A DNA stretch of 64,000 nucleotides from Cryptomeria japonica (GCF_030272615.1 NC_081410.1:114207933-114271932); one strand, 5' to 3'; shown: positions 24,531 through 36,800, counted from the first letter of the stretch. Numbers and translations are program-made. The notes: generated by a model not told the origin, from the sequence alone.

Positions 24531-24548
24531 AAACCCTAATTAGGGTTT
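24531..24548 (+). promoter_or_regulatory. Palindromic telo-box in LTR copy E
   Basis: AAACCCTAATTAGGGTTT is a perfect 18-bp palindrome made of two opposed telo-boxes (AAACCCTAA), a known plant promoter element. It ends 65 bp before the TATA box at 24613, the same spacing as in copy A. Confidence 0.7.
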
Positions 24549-24612
24549 GTAGTGATCAATCTTGTCCCTTGATCACTGTTCGATCTCGGCCATTCATTGA
24601 TTTTCGAAAAAT

Positions 24613-24620
24613 TATATAAG
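24613..24620 (+). promoter_or_regulatory. TATA box of LTR copy E
   Basis: TATATAAG follows a conserved core region (GATC and GGCCATTCATTG blocks also seen in copies A and B). It places the U3/R boundary near 24640, downstream of the U3 reading frame. Confidence 0.65.
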
Positions 24621-25356
24621 GTTGCCTCCTATCATTTGGAGAGTGTGAGGTTTTTGATATATTGTTGCTTAAGGTCATTTCCAGATAATATATTGCATGT
24701 GCGTTGCTTTGTAATCACTATTGTTTGAACGATTTGCATGGTTTCAATCTCCTCAACACCTAGTTAAAGTTAATATAGATTTACTTTCATTGTTGTTAAT
24801 TTGAGTGAAGGATTTGATAAGTATCAATTGATTGTGTATCTCCGCTCATACTTGTGGTAAATGGATGATTTCCATTCTACCGTGCAAAGTTAGTCTGAGC
24901 TTATCCCATGTGCATCTCGATATCTCGATCATAAGCACAACCCACTGAAGATTGCACCGGCTTTGTGTAGTTGTCCCTAGTGTGGTGAAGTAGAGTTTGG
25001 TTTCTCGAGAGCACCTAGTTGATACTGTCTTCGGAGTTCGTAGGATTAGATTAGCCTCCCTAAACCCTATCCTTTTCTCCTTTCTTTTGAAAGTCTAAAT
25101 CCCCAGAAAATCCCCCCCAAAAAAGAAGAGCTTAAAATTGCCAAATCCATCTAAGTCCAGCAGTTCAAGATATTTGTCAAACGTAAGTCCCCCTTGAGAT
25201 TTTCAGCATACACTACCCAAGAAGCTATTCCACTAAAGTCGCTTGTTCGCACATATAGACCTTGGAATCAGTAGTGATTTTTCAGGAGAGGATAGAATGC
25301 CTTCGAGTATCCTATCCTAATGTTTGGTAGATGATAAAACAGACACCAACAGGACA

Positions 25357-25766
25357 TAACCTCTTGAAGGGTGCCGACTCTTGGAGAAGAGTCACCCTCG
25401 ATAGGTATAAAGGAAGACAATATCTTCCTCTCTTGGCAATCAATATATCGTCCTTCAGCAGTTTGCATCATACACAACAAGCAAATCGCATTACATATAC
25501 ACAACAGATCGAACATATCTTCTACAGTTTGTGGTTTGCATTGTGATCATCAATTAATACTTTTAGATTAGATTGTGTAATCAAGTGTTTGATTCTGCTT
25601 CAAGGAGTGAAGCGAATCTATTGTAAAGACATCTTGTGTATTAATAAATATAATAAGGAACTTTGTTGCTGGGTTTTTCACCTTCAAGTTGGAAGGTTTT
25701 CCCAGGGTACATTCGGTGCATTTTGTATGAATTATCTACTATCTAATCTGATCATTAAACTTAACA
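25357..25766 (+). repeat. 5' LTR of copia-3, right piece
   Basis: 410 bp matching 30547-30958 of the 3' LTR, from TAACCTCTTG to TTAACA. With the left piece it rebuilds a 627-bp LTR, equal to the 3' LTR within a base. Confidence 0.93.
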
Positions 25767-25784
25767 TGGTATCAAAGCCACGGT
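25767..25784 (+). other. Primer binding site of copia-3
   Basis: TGGTATCAAAGCCACGG abuts the LTR. It is the methionine-tRNA type site with one change (AGAGC to AAAGC). Confidence 0.9.
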
Positions 25785-25869
25785 GAAGTAGATCATGATC
25801 AGATTTCCCTATAACAGCAAAGTTCTCTTTCATCTCTCACCTTCAAGAAGGAACATCAAAGCCTCAAAA

Positions 25870-26664
25870 ATGGTGAACGGTCTTAAAGTCGAGGATAGGC
25901 TTGAAGGCGCATCAAACTTCACTTCGTGGAAGTTTAGAGTGCTTATTGCACTTGAAGAAAATGATCTTCTTCAGTTTGTGGAGGAAAAAGACTTATCCGA
26001 GCCAAAAGATCAAGAGGAGAAACTTCAATTCAAGAAGAATTCCATAAAAGCGAAAAAGATATTGATTGACTCCGTGAGGGATCACTTAGTGCCTCTCATT
26101 TCCAAGATGACAATTGCAAGAGACATGTTCAAGACCTTGGAAGGCCTATATGAGATCAACAACACAAGTAGGGCTCTAGCATTGAGGCAACAACTTCATC
26201 AAGTCAAGATGGCGAAAGGAGAATCAGTCATGTCATTCTTCGTGAAGATCTCCGAACAGAGGGATCAAGTAAGTGCTATTGGAGATCTAGTGGTTGATAA
26301 AGATCTTGTTATGTTGGCATTGAATGGCCTTCCTCATTCTTGGGAGCCATTTATTCAAAGTATAAGTGGGAGATCCAAATTACCTAAGTTTGATCGTCTT
26401 CATGCGGATTGCATTCAAGAAGAATCTAGATTGGTTGCTAGGGGAATTGTCAAAGGTTCTCAAAATGAAGACACTCATGTTCTTGCCACTCAATCTACCA
26501 AGAAAGGAAGAAATTGGAAGAAGGGCAACTTCAAGAGGAATAGAGATCAAAGATCAGATTCTACACTTGATTCAAAAAAGAAGAAGAAAGATCTCTCTCA
26601 CATTTAGTGCTTTAGATGTGACAAGTTTGGTCACTATGCAAGGGATTGCTTGACAAGGCCTAAG
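25870..26664 (+). pseudogene. Copia-3 gag with zinc knuckle
   Basis: The frame opens at MVNGLKVEDRLEGASNF (25870) and runs through the copia gag core (WKFRVLIALEEND near the start, SRALALRQQLHQVKMAKGES mid-protein, LNGLPHSWEPFIQSI after it) to a lysine-rich tail. A TAG at 26605 lies just before the CCHC knuckle CFRCDKFGHYARDC (26608-26649), which continues in the same frame. An upstream in-frame ATG at 25795 is possible, but the conserved start fits 25870. Gag packages element RNA in intact relatives. Confidence 0.9.
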
Positions 26665-29600
26665 CAACAAATGGCGAACATTAATGAAGTCTCAACTCAA
26701 AAGGAAGCAGAAGACAACTCTAATGGATTCCTCTTCATATCAGCCTTATCAAGTAATGTTCCCACAGATAGTGACACTTGGCTAATTGATAGTGGTGCTT
26801 CTCGACACATCATAGGCTATTGAGAACATCTTTCAGATTTGGTGGAAAGGGAGTCTAATCTCCAAGTAATCATTGGAGATGATGCACGCTATTCAATGAA
26901 AGGATTTGGTGCCACATCACTCAACCTAGAATTTGGAATTTCTCTTCATCTAAGTGATGTCTTATTCGTGCTAGGAATCAAGAGAAATCTTGTGTCTATT
27001 TCAGCCTCGGAGGATAAGGGCTATCGAATAGCATTTTTTGAAGGGAGAGTTCTTGCATGGCCAAAGAACTCCAGCATCAAGACTGCTCGTGTGATCGGGA
27101 ATCGACATGAGAGTTTGTATAAGCTTTCCACTCATCCAGTTCAAGCCCTTCTACATGACTCTTCCAGTTCTAACGAACTATGGTATAGAAGACTTGGGCA
27201 TCTACATTTTAGGGCTCTTCCATCAATGGAGAAGATGGTTAAAGATATTCCTAAACTTAGTCATGTAAATGATGGTACTTGTAAAGGTTGTGCTATGGGT
27301 AAAAATATTAAGAGTCCATTTCATAGCAGTGAAAGTAGGTCAAAAGAAATTTTAGATCCTGTACATTCTGATTTATGTGGTCCAATGTCTATAGCATCCC
27401 TAAGTGGATTTTTGTACTATGTAACTTTCATAGATGACTACTCTAGGAAGACTTGGATTTATTTCTTAAGGTCTAAAGAGTCTGATGAAGTCCTAGGTAG
27501 ATTTAAAGAGTTTAAGGCTCAAGTAGAAAACTAATCTAGAAAGAGAATTAAAGTTTTAAGGTCTAATAATGGAGGTGAATACACCTCTGGTAGCTTTCGT
27601 GATTTCTGTATTGAGGCAGGGATCAAGAGGGAGTTTTGTGTCCCTTACAACCCACAACAAAATGGGGTTGCAAAAAGAAAGAACACATCCATTGTTGAAG
27701 CTGCAAAAGCCTTAATCGATGATCAAGACCTTCAAACCTTTCTTTGGGTAGAAGCTTCTAGAACAATTGTGTATGTTCAGAATAGATGTCCTCATCGGAT
27801 ATTACAGAATATGACTCCAGAAGAAGCCTTTTCAGGGATTAAGCCTGATATCAGTCACTTGAGGATCTTTGGTTGTCCTGTGTATGTTCATATACCCAAA
27901 GACAAAAGAACCAAGTTGGAACCTTTTGGCAAGAGGAATATTTGTGGGCTACAGTGAAACCTCTAAAGCCTATCGAATTTACATTCCAGGATAGAAGGAA
28001 ATAGAAGAAAGCAAAGATGTTATATTTGAGGAAGATGTTGCATTCGGAAAATCTAAAGGTTCATGCATGGAGATAGATGATGAAGATCATGAGACTCCTC
28101 AAGACATGGACATTGATCATACTCTTGAGATTCAGAAGGAGTCTACTGAACCTGTAACAGATGATGATCCAATTGAACCGTTGGATCCTACTGATGAGCC
28201 TAGAGATATTGTTGTGAATCGAAAGAGACCTCTTTGGGCAAGGAACACTATGCAGGAGGCAGAAAAGTTCGTGACTCCTAGAGGCACATTCAGAGAAAGT
28301 AAAAGATCACATAGATTCTGTAGCTATGTTACATTGATGTGTAATCTTATTGAGACTGAACCTTCCAGTGTTGAGGAAGCCTCAAAGCAGCAAGTATGGA
28401 AAGATGCTATGGATGAAGAATATCAATCCATTATTAAAAATGATGTTTGGGATATTGTACCTAGACCTGAAGGAAAGTTAGTTGTATCTTCCAAGTGGCT
28501 ATACAAGATTAAGCATGCAGCTGATGGAAGCATTGAGAAGTACAAGGCTAGGTTTGTGGCTCGTGGTTTCTCTCAGGAAGAAGGAATAGACTATGAAGAA
28601 ATATTTGCTCTTGTTGCTCGTTATACTTTCATCAGGACCGTCATTGCCATTGCAACAGCTAAGGGATGGAAGCTACATCAGATGGATGTGAAGACATCTT
28701 TTCTCAATAGTGTAATTGAGGAAGAGGTCTACATTGAGCAACTTGAAGGTTTCGTAATTCATGGGAAAGAGTCTCATGTATGCAAATTGAAGAAAGCATT
28801 ATATGGTCTTAAGCAGGCTCGTCGTGCATGGTATGAAAGGATGGACAAATACTTGGTGAGTTTGGGTTTCTACAAAAATTATGCTGATCCGAATCTCTAC
28901 TTCAAGGTATTCAATGGTGAAGTTTTTATCTTGGTTCTATATGCTGATGACTTATTTCTTACTGGGGGAAGATCATCTCATCCTTAGATGCAAGGAGTTG
29001 ACTTCAGAATCTGAGATGAAGGACCTATGACTCATGCATTTCTTTCTAGGTTTGGAAGTATGGTAGAGGCCTAATGAGATTATCCCGAGTAAAGGGAAAT
29101 ACACCATTGACATCTTGAAGAGATTTGGAATGTTAGATTGCAAGTCTATATCTACACCGATGGAAACTAACTTAAAAAAATTGAGGGAATATATAGCTAG
29201 TTCAGATCTTGTGGATCCTACTATGTATAGGCAGTTGATTGGATCCTTGATGTATCTAGTTAACACTAGATCGGATATTTGTTATGCAGTGAGTGCACTT
29301 AGTCAGTTCATGTGTGAACGAAGACAGATACATCTAGTTGCAGCCAAGCATATCTTGAGATACTTGCGTGGCACAGTTGGATATGGATTGAAATATTCTC
29401 TTAGTGTGGATCTGAATCTACAAGGCTATTCTGATTCTGATTGGGCAAGGAGTGTTACTGATCGGAAGAGCACCTCTAGTTGTTGCTTCAGTTTGGGATC
29501 CGCTATGATTTTCTGGTGTAGCAAGAAGCAGTCTTCAGTGGCATTGAGCACCGCAGAGGCAGAACACATTGCAGCATGTGTGGCAACTCGCGAAGCAGTG

Positions 29601-29907
29601 TGGCTTCGAAAACTCCTTGCAGGATTGTTTGGACAATCGTTGGAGCCTACAGTTATTCATTGTGATAACCAAAGCTTTGTGAAGCTATCTGTCAATTCAG
29701 TATTCTATGATAGAACAAAACAAGTTGAGATCCAGTACCACTACATCAGAGATGGTACAGAGGAATGCTGTTCAGTTGACATACATTTGTATTGAGGAAC
29801 AAACAATTGATATTATCACCAAGCCCCTTGCCAAAGTGAAGTTTGTGCATTTTCGAGACAAGCTTGGAGTTGTGGAGAATGAAGCACTTGCTGAGAGGGA
29901 GTCTTAG
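26665..29907 (+). pseudogene. Copia-3 pol: protease, integrase, reverse transcriptase, RNase H
   Basis: Protease has the intact active site LIDSGASRH (about 26782-26808). Integrase has HSDLCGPM and DDYSRKTW, but the second catalytic block reads SNNGGEY (Asp to Asn, 27562-27582) and the third reads NGVAKRKN (Glu to Lys, about 27663-27686), so two of the three catalytic acids are lost. RT shows KLHQMDVKTSFLNS and YADD in place of YVDD. RNase H shows YSDSDWARS, STAEAEH and CDNQS. Stops at 26605, 26821, 27532 and 27988 and frame changes near 27935, 28970 and 29760 also inactivate it. The C-terminal end is about 29907. Confidence 0.93.
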
Positions 29908-29934
29908 CATCAGTGATTTCATGAGATGTACTAT

Positions 29935-30078
29935 AATGCATTCTTCTCTGTGTGGGAGAAGTTTGAGGTGCAAGCCCTTGTTAATGCATTCTTCTCTGTG
30001 TGGGAGAAGTTTGAGGTGCAAGCTCTTGTTAATGCATTCTCCTCTGTGAGAGAGAAGTTTGAGGTGAAAGCCCTTGTT
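29935..30078. repeat. Three tandem 48-bp repeats between pol and 3' LTR of copia-3
   Basis: Units begin AATGCATTCT at 29935, 29983 and 30031, each exactly 48 bp. Because 48 is a multiple of three, one frame repeats a 16-residue unit beginning NAFFSVWEKF three times, but this frame lies after the pol stop and probably is not translated. Confidence 0.93.
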
Positions 30079-30080
30079 CC

Positions 30081-30300
30081 ACCCTCTGGGAGTAGCCATG
30101 GTGGATGTCATGTGAGAGACTCCATGACTTAGCACTTGTGGGTATTCACCCTCTGGGAGTAGCCATGGTGAACTTCATCACGTCGAGTGACTCCATGATG
30201 AGCTCTCGTGTTCATTTGCATTTCCATACATGGGAGTAGCCATGATGGACCCACCCTGTAGGAGTAGCCATGGTGGATGTCACTATGTGACTCAGATATC
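30081..30300. repeat. GGAGTAGCCATGGTG repeats upstream of the copia-3 3' LTR
   Basis: Four copies of GGGAGTAGCCATGGTGG or close variants lie near 30088, 30157, 30229 and 30252, linked by GACTCCATGA-type sequence. They form a degenerate 65-75-bp repeat in the 3' untranslated part of the element. A purine tract (30318-30330, AAGAGGGAG) follows. Confidence 0.8.
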
Positions 30301-30330
30301 GAGAAGGATTCCTCCCTAGCTAAGAGGGAG

Positions 30331-30958
30331 TGTTGATGTTTATAGCTTTGGTCGGATTCCTTCTATGGCTGACCTAGCTAATCTAAATGTCTAATTGGCC
30401 TATCCGCCTTAGACATTCTTTATATAGGTTCAAGTTATAAATATTGTAATGCACCGATGTATTAATAAGTCGATTAGCTTATGTAACTATCATGTATATT
30501 AATCACAACATGGCCGACTTGAAAGTCCGCCACCTTTACATTGGGACGTAACCTCTTGGAGGGTGCCGACTCTTGGAGAAGAGTCACCCTCAATAGGTCT
30601 AAAGGAAGACAATATCTTCCTCTCTTGGCAATCAATATATCGTCCTTCAACAATTTGCATCATACACAACAAGCAAATCGCATTACATATACACAACAAA
30701 TCGAACATATCTTCTACAGTTTGTGGTTTGCATTATGATCATCAATTAATACTTTCAGATCAGATTGTGTAATCAAGTGTTTGATTCTGCTTCAAGGAGT
30801 GAAGTGAATCTATTGTAAAGACATCTTGTGTATTAATAAATATAATAAGGAACTTTGTTGCTGGGTTTTTCACCTTCAAGTTGGAAGGTTTTCCCAGGGT
30901 ACATTCTGTGCATTTTGTGTGAATTATCTTCTATCTAATCTGATCATTAAACATAACA
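30331..30958 (+). repeat. 3' LTR of copia-3
   Basis: 628 bp, TGTTGATG to CATAACA, uninterrupted. It preserves the empty site (GGGACGTAACC, about 30542-30552) of the solo LTR insertion found in the 5' LTR, with one base different in the duplicated pentamer. Confidence 0.95.
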
Positions 30959-30963
30959 ACTAC

Positions 30964-31214
30964 CATTGGTGTGACTAGCCATCCATTATTCATGGATAAA
31001 GATATTTGTTATTTCCAGCACTTGAGGACTCCACAAGATTACCAAGCCCCTAGAGGATCTTTTTCCCTCATTACCTCTTATTTCTATTTTTCCTTGAGAG
31101 AGAGATTTGGGGAGGTCCCACCTTAGTTTCTTGCACTAGAACAACATTAGGATTATGCTTATCGAAGAGTCTCTTCTTGGTAGGGGCATTAAGGTTGTGA
31201 AAGTTCCATGACAA
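30964..31214 (-). pseudogene. LINE ORF2 start: endonuclease N-terminus
   Basis: The minus strand from 31214 opens with MKNLSWNFHNLNAPTKKRLF, followed by a VVLVQETKVGP block. The N of SWN and the E of QETK are the first two catalytic-site residues of LINE apurinic endonucleases; both are kept. This is the likely ORF2 start. Coding sequence runs to the copia-3 insertion at 30963 and resumes at 18763. Confidence 0.9.
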
Positions 31215-31499
31215 GTTCTTCATGAGGAAGGTTTGGATCTCTTGGTGCCTGCCGGTTTGTCATCTAGTCAAGATTGATTTCCTTCCATCAAAGAAAGTCG
31301 TGTTTGGTTAGCCTTCCAACTTTGTTATTGTTGAATACCCTTTACTTTTTTTGTTTAATGTTCTCTCAGTTTTTTCATTTCCTCCCTAGTTAGTGATATA
31401 ATTCTCTTGGAGTCAAGGGCTATTTCTAGGTTTATTGGCCTTTCTTCCTTCGATGGATAGGGGTTTGGTGTTTGCATTGCTCCAAAATCTTCTATTTTG

Positions 31500-32560
31500 A
31501 TCCAAATTTTTGTTCTTGCTATGTTCCTTAGTTATCTCCTTCAAACCTCACTTGAGCCATAATAAAAAAGGATAGTGTCATCCTTACCATCTTCCTTGTT
31601 GGAAGTTGGATCTCCGCACCTTCTCCTCAATGGGGTCTACCTCTAGCACAACTTTTATTTTCTTTTTCATTTCGTCTTGTATTCTAGAATCCAGCCTTTT
31701 GGATACCTTTCTTTCTTCTTGTATTCTTTCTTTTAGATAGGGAAAAGCTATCACTATCTTGTTTATTGTGCTCTTGAGACATTGTTTGATCGTTTTCTTT
31801 GGGTAAATAGGGGCATTCTCTTAGCATGTGCTTGTAGTTATGACAATTTCTACATCTAAAGGGATTGCTAACATAATCCTAAGTTTGGATCCACTTTATC
31901 TCCCCAACTTTTAGAGTGATACTTTTTTGCATTGGCTTGAGAACCTTGAACAAATCTAAATCCACACAAATTTGTGGCATGACTTGGAAGTATCAATTGG
32001 GTTTTCCATTGATTTTGCTATGGTCTCAAAAATAATGCAACCTTATTTAGACAAGGGCTGTGGTAGGCAACTCCTTTGATGGTTTGAAATCCAAATGCTA
32101 ATATTTCATGAAGAGTATTGGACTCCCATGTTCCTAAAGAAGTATGGCCCTCCTCTAAAGACTTTGCCTTGATCAAATTCATTGGTGAAGATAGTAGTGA
32201 ACTATCTTGGACACACAATCTGATCTCAAATTCACCATTTGTTTTCCAATTTCTACAACATGTGCAAGCAAATCTTCCCTAGGAAGTTGGGCCCCCATGA
32301 ATCTATAGACAAGGCTTTGACCAAGTAGTCACATTCCTCATGATTTTTGAAACATCCAAGTTAATGATTGGATCTTCCTCTAGAGTTGACTCATTCCTCT
32401 TGAGTTTTGAAACATCCAAGTTAATTATTGAATCTTCCTCTAGAGTTGACTAGATCTCCTCCCAAGGGATTTTCTTTTTGCCAATAGCCACTATAATTAC
32501 TACCACTTACTCAAACAGTGGTGGTAGTCCTTGCAAGAATCTATTTGACAGAGATGGAGT
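31500..32560 (-). pseudogene. LINE ORF1 (RNA-binding protein with zinc knuckle), decayed
   Basis: Minus-strand frames give VYRFMGAQLPREDLLAHVV, a DUF4283-like region with LEEGPYFFGN and ICVDLDLFKVLKPMQKSITL, then a CCHC knuckle CRNCHNYKHMLREC (about 31860-31815). This is the usual ORF1 of plant L1-type LINEs, an RNA-binding partner of ORF2. There are several stops and frame changes. It lies immediately 5' of ORF2 on the same strand. Confidence 0.78.
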
Positions 32561-33582
32561 GGTGTGGCTGGGTGGTGGGGAGAGATGATCCCCTCCATGC
32601 ATGGCTCATAAATCTAGGACCAACAAAGAAAGAGCCAAAATCGAAGGATGAATTCAAACGAAGGGAAGGCTAGAGAATCGGCCGGTCCATGCAAGCATAT
32701 TCCTCTTGTCTATCAATATAATTCACATTCTTGAGACAGTTTTTGTCATTTGAAATTTGGAGTGAAGGGATAAACATCGGATAAAGTGGCAATAGGTGAG
32801 ACGAATCGAAAAAGAAGGGTGGAAGAGATGATTTGGGGCATATGTATGGCCTACATCATGGTATGGGACATTATTGAAGAAAAAGGAAAACGAAGTGATG
32901 ATGCCACCATTTTAAATTTCATGTAGAGGGTTGGTGTAGGAAGACAACTCTTGATATGTGAATGAAATCATAAGACAAAATGCATACAACGGAGACTATT
33001 GGAAACAAACCAAGGATATTGACCCAAGGGAATGGTAATAGATAAAGACAGTAATGAGATTGATGGCAATAGGATTGAAAAAGCAAAAATGATGGAAGAA
33101 ATGTCATTCAAATCTTGTTAAGTGGTATAAGGTAGGTGATAAGAATGATTTGTCAAAGGCAAGAGAGATTGCAAAGATTTTTAGGCAAAGGAGCCAAAAA
33201 TCTCTAATAGCTCATGTGATATATCTACTTTATGTTATATCTGAATTTTGAAAAAAAGTTAATGTACCAATAAATAATATGTTGATAGCTAGAAGATTGA
33301 TACAAGTATATGAGTTGAAGGATCCATAAATAACATAAGATGATAATTTATTTCATGTGTTTTAGTGGGAGAGATACATGTGCAAGAGTTTAAAAATGTC
33401 TTTAAGTATGTTGAATAACCTTATTGCTGTACATTGATTTGCTTAGATTGTTTGTACAAAACAAGTTTTGATGAACAAAGTCATTTTGTTTCTCAAATAG
33501 ATCAGAGTGCTATTTGTTTGGGCACAATGTATGGATGATTGCTCTACCTCAGGAAGTAATTGACACCTAGTATCACAATTTC
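32561..33582. other. Non-coding stretch between LINE and copia-2
   Basis: May include the LINE 5' untranslated region (about 32561-32900). The rest is AT-rich sequence with no recognised gene, repeat or promoter, and may be host DNA. It would be continuous with the DNA right of 44378 before copia-2 inserted; the flanks (ATTTC and ATTCT) are not an exact duplication. Confidence 0.45.
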
Positions 33583-33800
33583 TATTACAAAAAGTAATAA
33601 CACATAGAATGATTACCAAGATATTATTAACAAAGAAGTGAAAGTCTCCTTAAATAAGAGTTACAAAAGATTTATCCGATAAGGATAAGATTGATAACTT
33701 AGAAAGTAGACGACAACTAAAAGAATAGAGAATATTCTTAAAGTTTATCCTAACAACTTAATCGACCATTATAAACTAATATTACAATATTATTTTAATA
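33583..33800 (-). repeat. 3' LTR of copia-2
   Basis: About 218 bp, aligned with 44157-44378 along most of its length (shared GAATGATTACCAAGATAT and ACAACTTAAT blocks). Preceded on the minus strand by a purine tract GGGAGGG like that of copia-1. Confidence 0.88.
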
Positions 33801-33810
33801 CCCTCCCTTA

Positions 33811-36800
33811 ATGGTCAATCTACCAACTACACCAAGTTATCTCAAAATTTTACAATTTTGTTAAGAATCAAAGACTTGGTAAGAATGTTTGGAGTTTTGT
33901 CCTTAGTTGGACAATACTACATCAACCTTTCATACTCTGCAAGTTGCCAGATGAAATGACAATGAAGCTCCACATTTTTTGTACGCTTGTGGAAGATAGG
34001 ATTCTTGGCAAGCTTTAGGACCCCTTGGTTACCACAAACAAGGGTGAAGGCCTTTCTTGAGACTATGCATGTCTAAAAGTATCCTTTGAAGCCATACTGT
34101 CACACATGCTACTTTGATTGTTCCCCAGTTCTTTCTATCAAGGAAAGAGCTACTATCTACTACTTATTGGTCCATGTGACTGTGCCTATACTAAGACTAA
34201 GAACATATCTAGAAGTGGATTTCCTATCGTCAATAGAACTTGCCCAATCTGAATTTGTGAACCCAACCAGCTAGGATCTTTGCTTCTACTATACAAAATG
34301 CCAAAGTCGAGTGTCCCTTTCACATATCTCAGCACCCTCTTTGTTGCAACCCAATGTTATGCCTTAGGTGCTATCACGAATATGGAAATGTAACTCGCAA
34401 CATAGCTTAAATCAGGTCTAGTGGCTATAAGATAGATAAGGCTGCCCACTAGTTGCCTAAATGTGGACTCATTAATGACATGTGAGTTTGTTTTGGCTGA
34501 AAACTTGACCCCTTTCTCTATATGTGTAGACGAGATTTTGCAATTTGTCATTCTGGAATCTGAACTTGTCTAGCACCTCTTGGCGTATTTAGATTGAGAT
34601 ATAAAAATACCATTGCTTGTCTGCCAAACCTCTACAGTGAGGCAATAATGTAGGAGGCTTAAGTTCGTCATGTCAAACGATGTACTTAAATTACATTTGA
34701 TTTGTTCAATCAAATGTGTCTCACTACTTGTAATGATGATATGATCTACATAAATGACTAGTAGAAGGGCATCATTGTCAACACTTTTGACATATAAATT
34801 TGGATCTGAAAGGACTTTTTTGGAATGCTGCTTGAACCAAATACCTATCAATATTTATGTACCATGCTCTAAGAGCTTGCTTTAGGCCATAAAGTGCCTT
34901 TGTCTGTATGCATACCCGATGCTCCCTTCCTACAACCTGAAAAACCTATGGCTGAGTCATGTACACCTCTTCCTCTAAATTACCATTGAGGAAGGCACTC
35001 TTCACGTTCATTTGATTGACTTTCCAACCAAATTGTGTTGCTATGGCTAGAACTAGACGAATGGTGCTCATCTTTGCTGTAGGAGCAAAAGTCTCCTCAT
35101 AATCAATATCTTCTCTCTATGAGAATTTCTTAGCCACCAACCGTGCTTTGTACTTGTCAAGTGTACCATTAGCTTTGTACTTGACTTTGTAGACTTATTT
35201 GCAGCCAATGGGTTTCGTCCCTTGTGGATGATCTGAAAGAACCCTTTGGTCTCCATGGCCTTTGTCCATTGAGGTTTACCTTTCACCTTTGCAAAACCTT
35301 GGGGTTCATAAACACTTGAATGTAAGCCTTAAGAGCAAAATTAACTATGTTTTGCTTGCTTTTGCTGCTAGATGATTTACCCTCGATCATATCATCATCT
35401 CAAACATCACCAACAAGTTTTTCCCACCACTTACGTCACTTTGTAGAAGCCTCTCCATCCCAATCAGTGTACCCATCATGACTTGGGCTGCTTGGTACTA
35501 TATCACCTAGATTCTGATTCAGGTTTTCTTGAAGAAAATCTTCTAGTACTAGTACTATACCAATGTAGGAGATTCCACTTGTTTAGAATCATCAGAATTC
35601 TCCCCTTAGGTGTAGCTAATGACACCTAAATCTTTAGCCTTTAGAGGCTGATCTTTAGTACTCTTGATGTTAGAAGAGAGTTGAAAAGGCACACCTTCAT
35701 CAATCACCACATCCTTGCTGAATGTCAAGTGGTCAATGTCCACATCAATCATCTTGTAGGCTAATTGTCACTATAGCCTGTGAGCATCAACTTGTGACTC
35801 TTTGAATCGAACTTGGTTCTTTTTGCATCTGGAATGTAAACATATGCAGTAGATACAAAACCTTTAGATTACTCACCTTTGGTTTCCTCCTAGACCAAGC
35901 TTCCTTTGGGGTCTTCTCCTTCATTGCCTATGTCATATACTTGTTAAGAAGATAAACTGCAGTGTAAATTGCCTCAGCCCAAAACTTCTTGGGAACACTC
36001 TTGTTCTCTAGCTTACTTCAGACCATCTCCATAATAGTATGGTTCTCCCTCTCAACTACTCCATTCTATTGAGGCATATAGGTGTTCTGAATTGGCATTT
36101 GATGCCGTGTTTAGCACAAATGCTTGTGAATTCGTTTGAACATAATTCACCCCCATTATTAGACCTAAGAGTGATTATTGAATAAAGTTTTATTCTACTT
36201 ATGATGTGAACTTCTGAAATTCTTTGAACGCTTTTGATTTTGCCTTTAGGAAAAGCACCCACTTCCTATTGTAATCATCTACAAACAATAGAAAATACTT
36301 GACAGCAATGACCGATGCAGTATTGATTGGTCCACATACATCTACATGAACTAGCTGAATTCTGTGCTCTTCAAGCCTGTCCTTCTAAAAATGGATTTCT
36401 ATGTTGCTTTCTTGCTTGGAAAGCTCTGCAAACAGCTTGTATCTGTTGTTAGATTTCAGGTAAACCTTCAACCATATTCTTTCGAGCCATCTGAGAGAGA
36501 TAAGAAAGGTTGAGATGCCCATAACGTTGATGGCAAAGAGTAATCATAGCAGATGAACTTTTTGCTGCAATGCACACTCTTGAACTTCTCTAGTATCAAC
36601 AAGCTAATACAAATCATGATCTTAAAGGTCAAGTGCGATGGTTTTCTTGGACTCCTTGTCAACAATTTGGAACTTTCTTATGCTGAAAATGACGTCCAAC
36701 TTGGGATAGTGGCACATAATTTGACTCATTGAGAGTTGAGCTCCATGCTTGGAACATAGTATTCATCGAGAATAATGAGATTTTTCACTAGAGAGATTAT

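Larger units (their letters stand above)
18981..25351 (+). mobile_element. Solo giant LTR, copy E (6.37 kb), carrying a decayed reading frame
   Basis: Starts TGTTGTGACC, ends ACACCAACA, and is flanked by GGACA at 18976-18980 and 25352-25356. The uninterrupted site survives in the 3' LTR of the host element (30537-30552). Contents in order: terminal hairpin, a duplicated block of about 115 bp (19388-19600), a CAAAGTCCGCC array, a decayed ORF (21033-24478), a palindromic telo-box, a TATA box and about 740 bp of R-U5. The layout matches 5' LTR copy A. No PBS or gag-pol is attached, so this is a true solo LTR. Confidence 0.92.
18764..30958 (+). mobile_element. Copia-3: Ty1/copia element with a giant solo LTR nested in its 5' LTR
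   Basis: The LTR pair starts TGTTGATG and ends TAACA, about 628 bp each: 18764-18980 plus 25357-25766 on the left, and 30331-30958 on the right. The left LTR is split by the 6.4 kb solo LTR copy E. Flanks CCTAC and ACTAC match at four of five positions and fit an aged target duplication. A primer site (25767) and a purine tract AAGAGGGAG before the 3' LTR complete the layout. It interrupts LINE ORF2 in the endonuclease region. Gag-pol is in copia order but inactivated. Confidence 0.94.
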
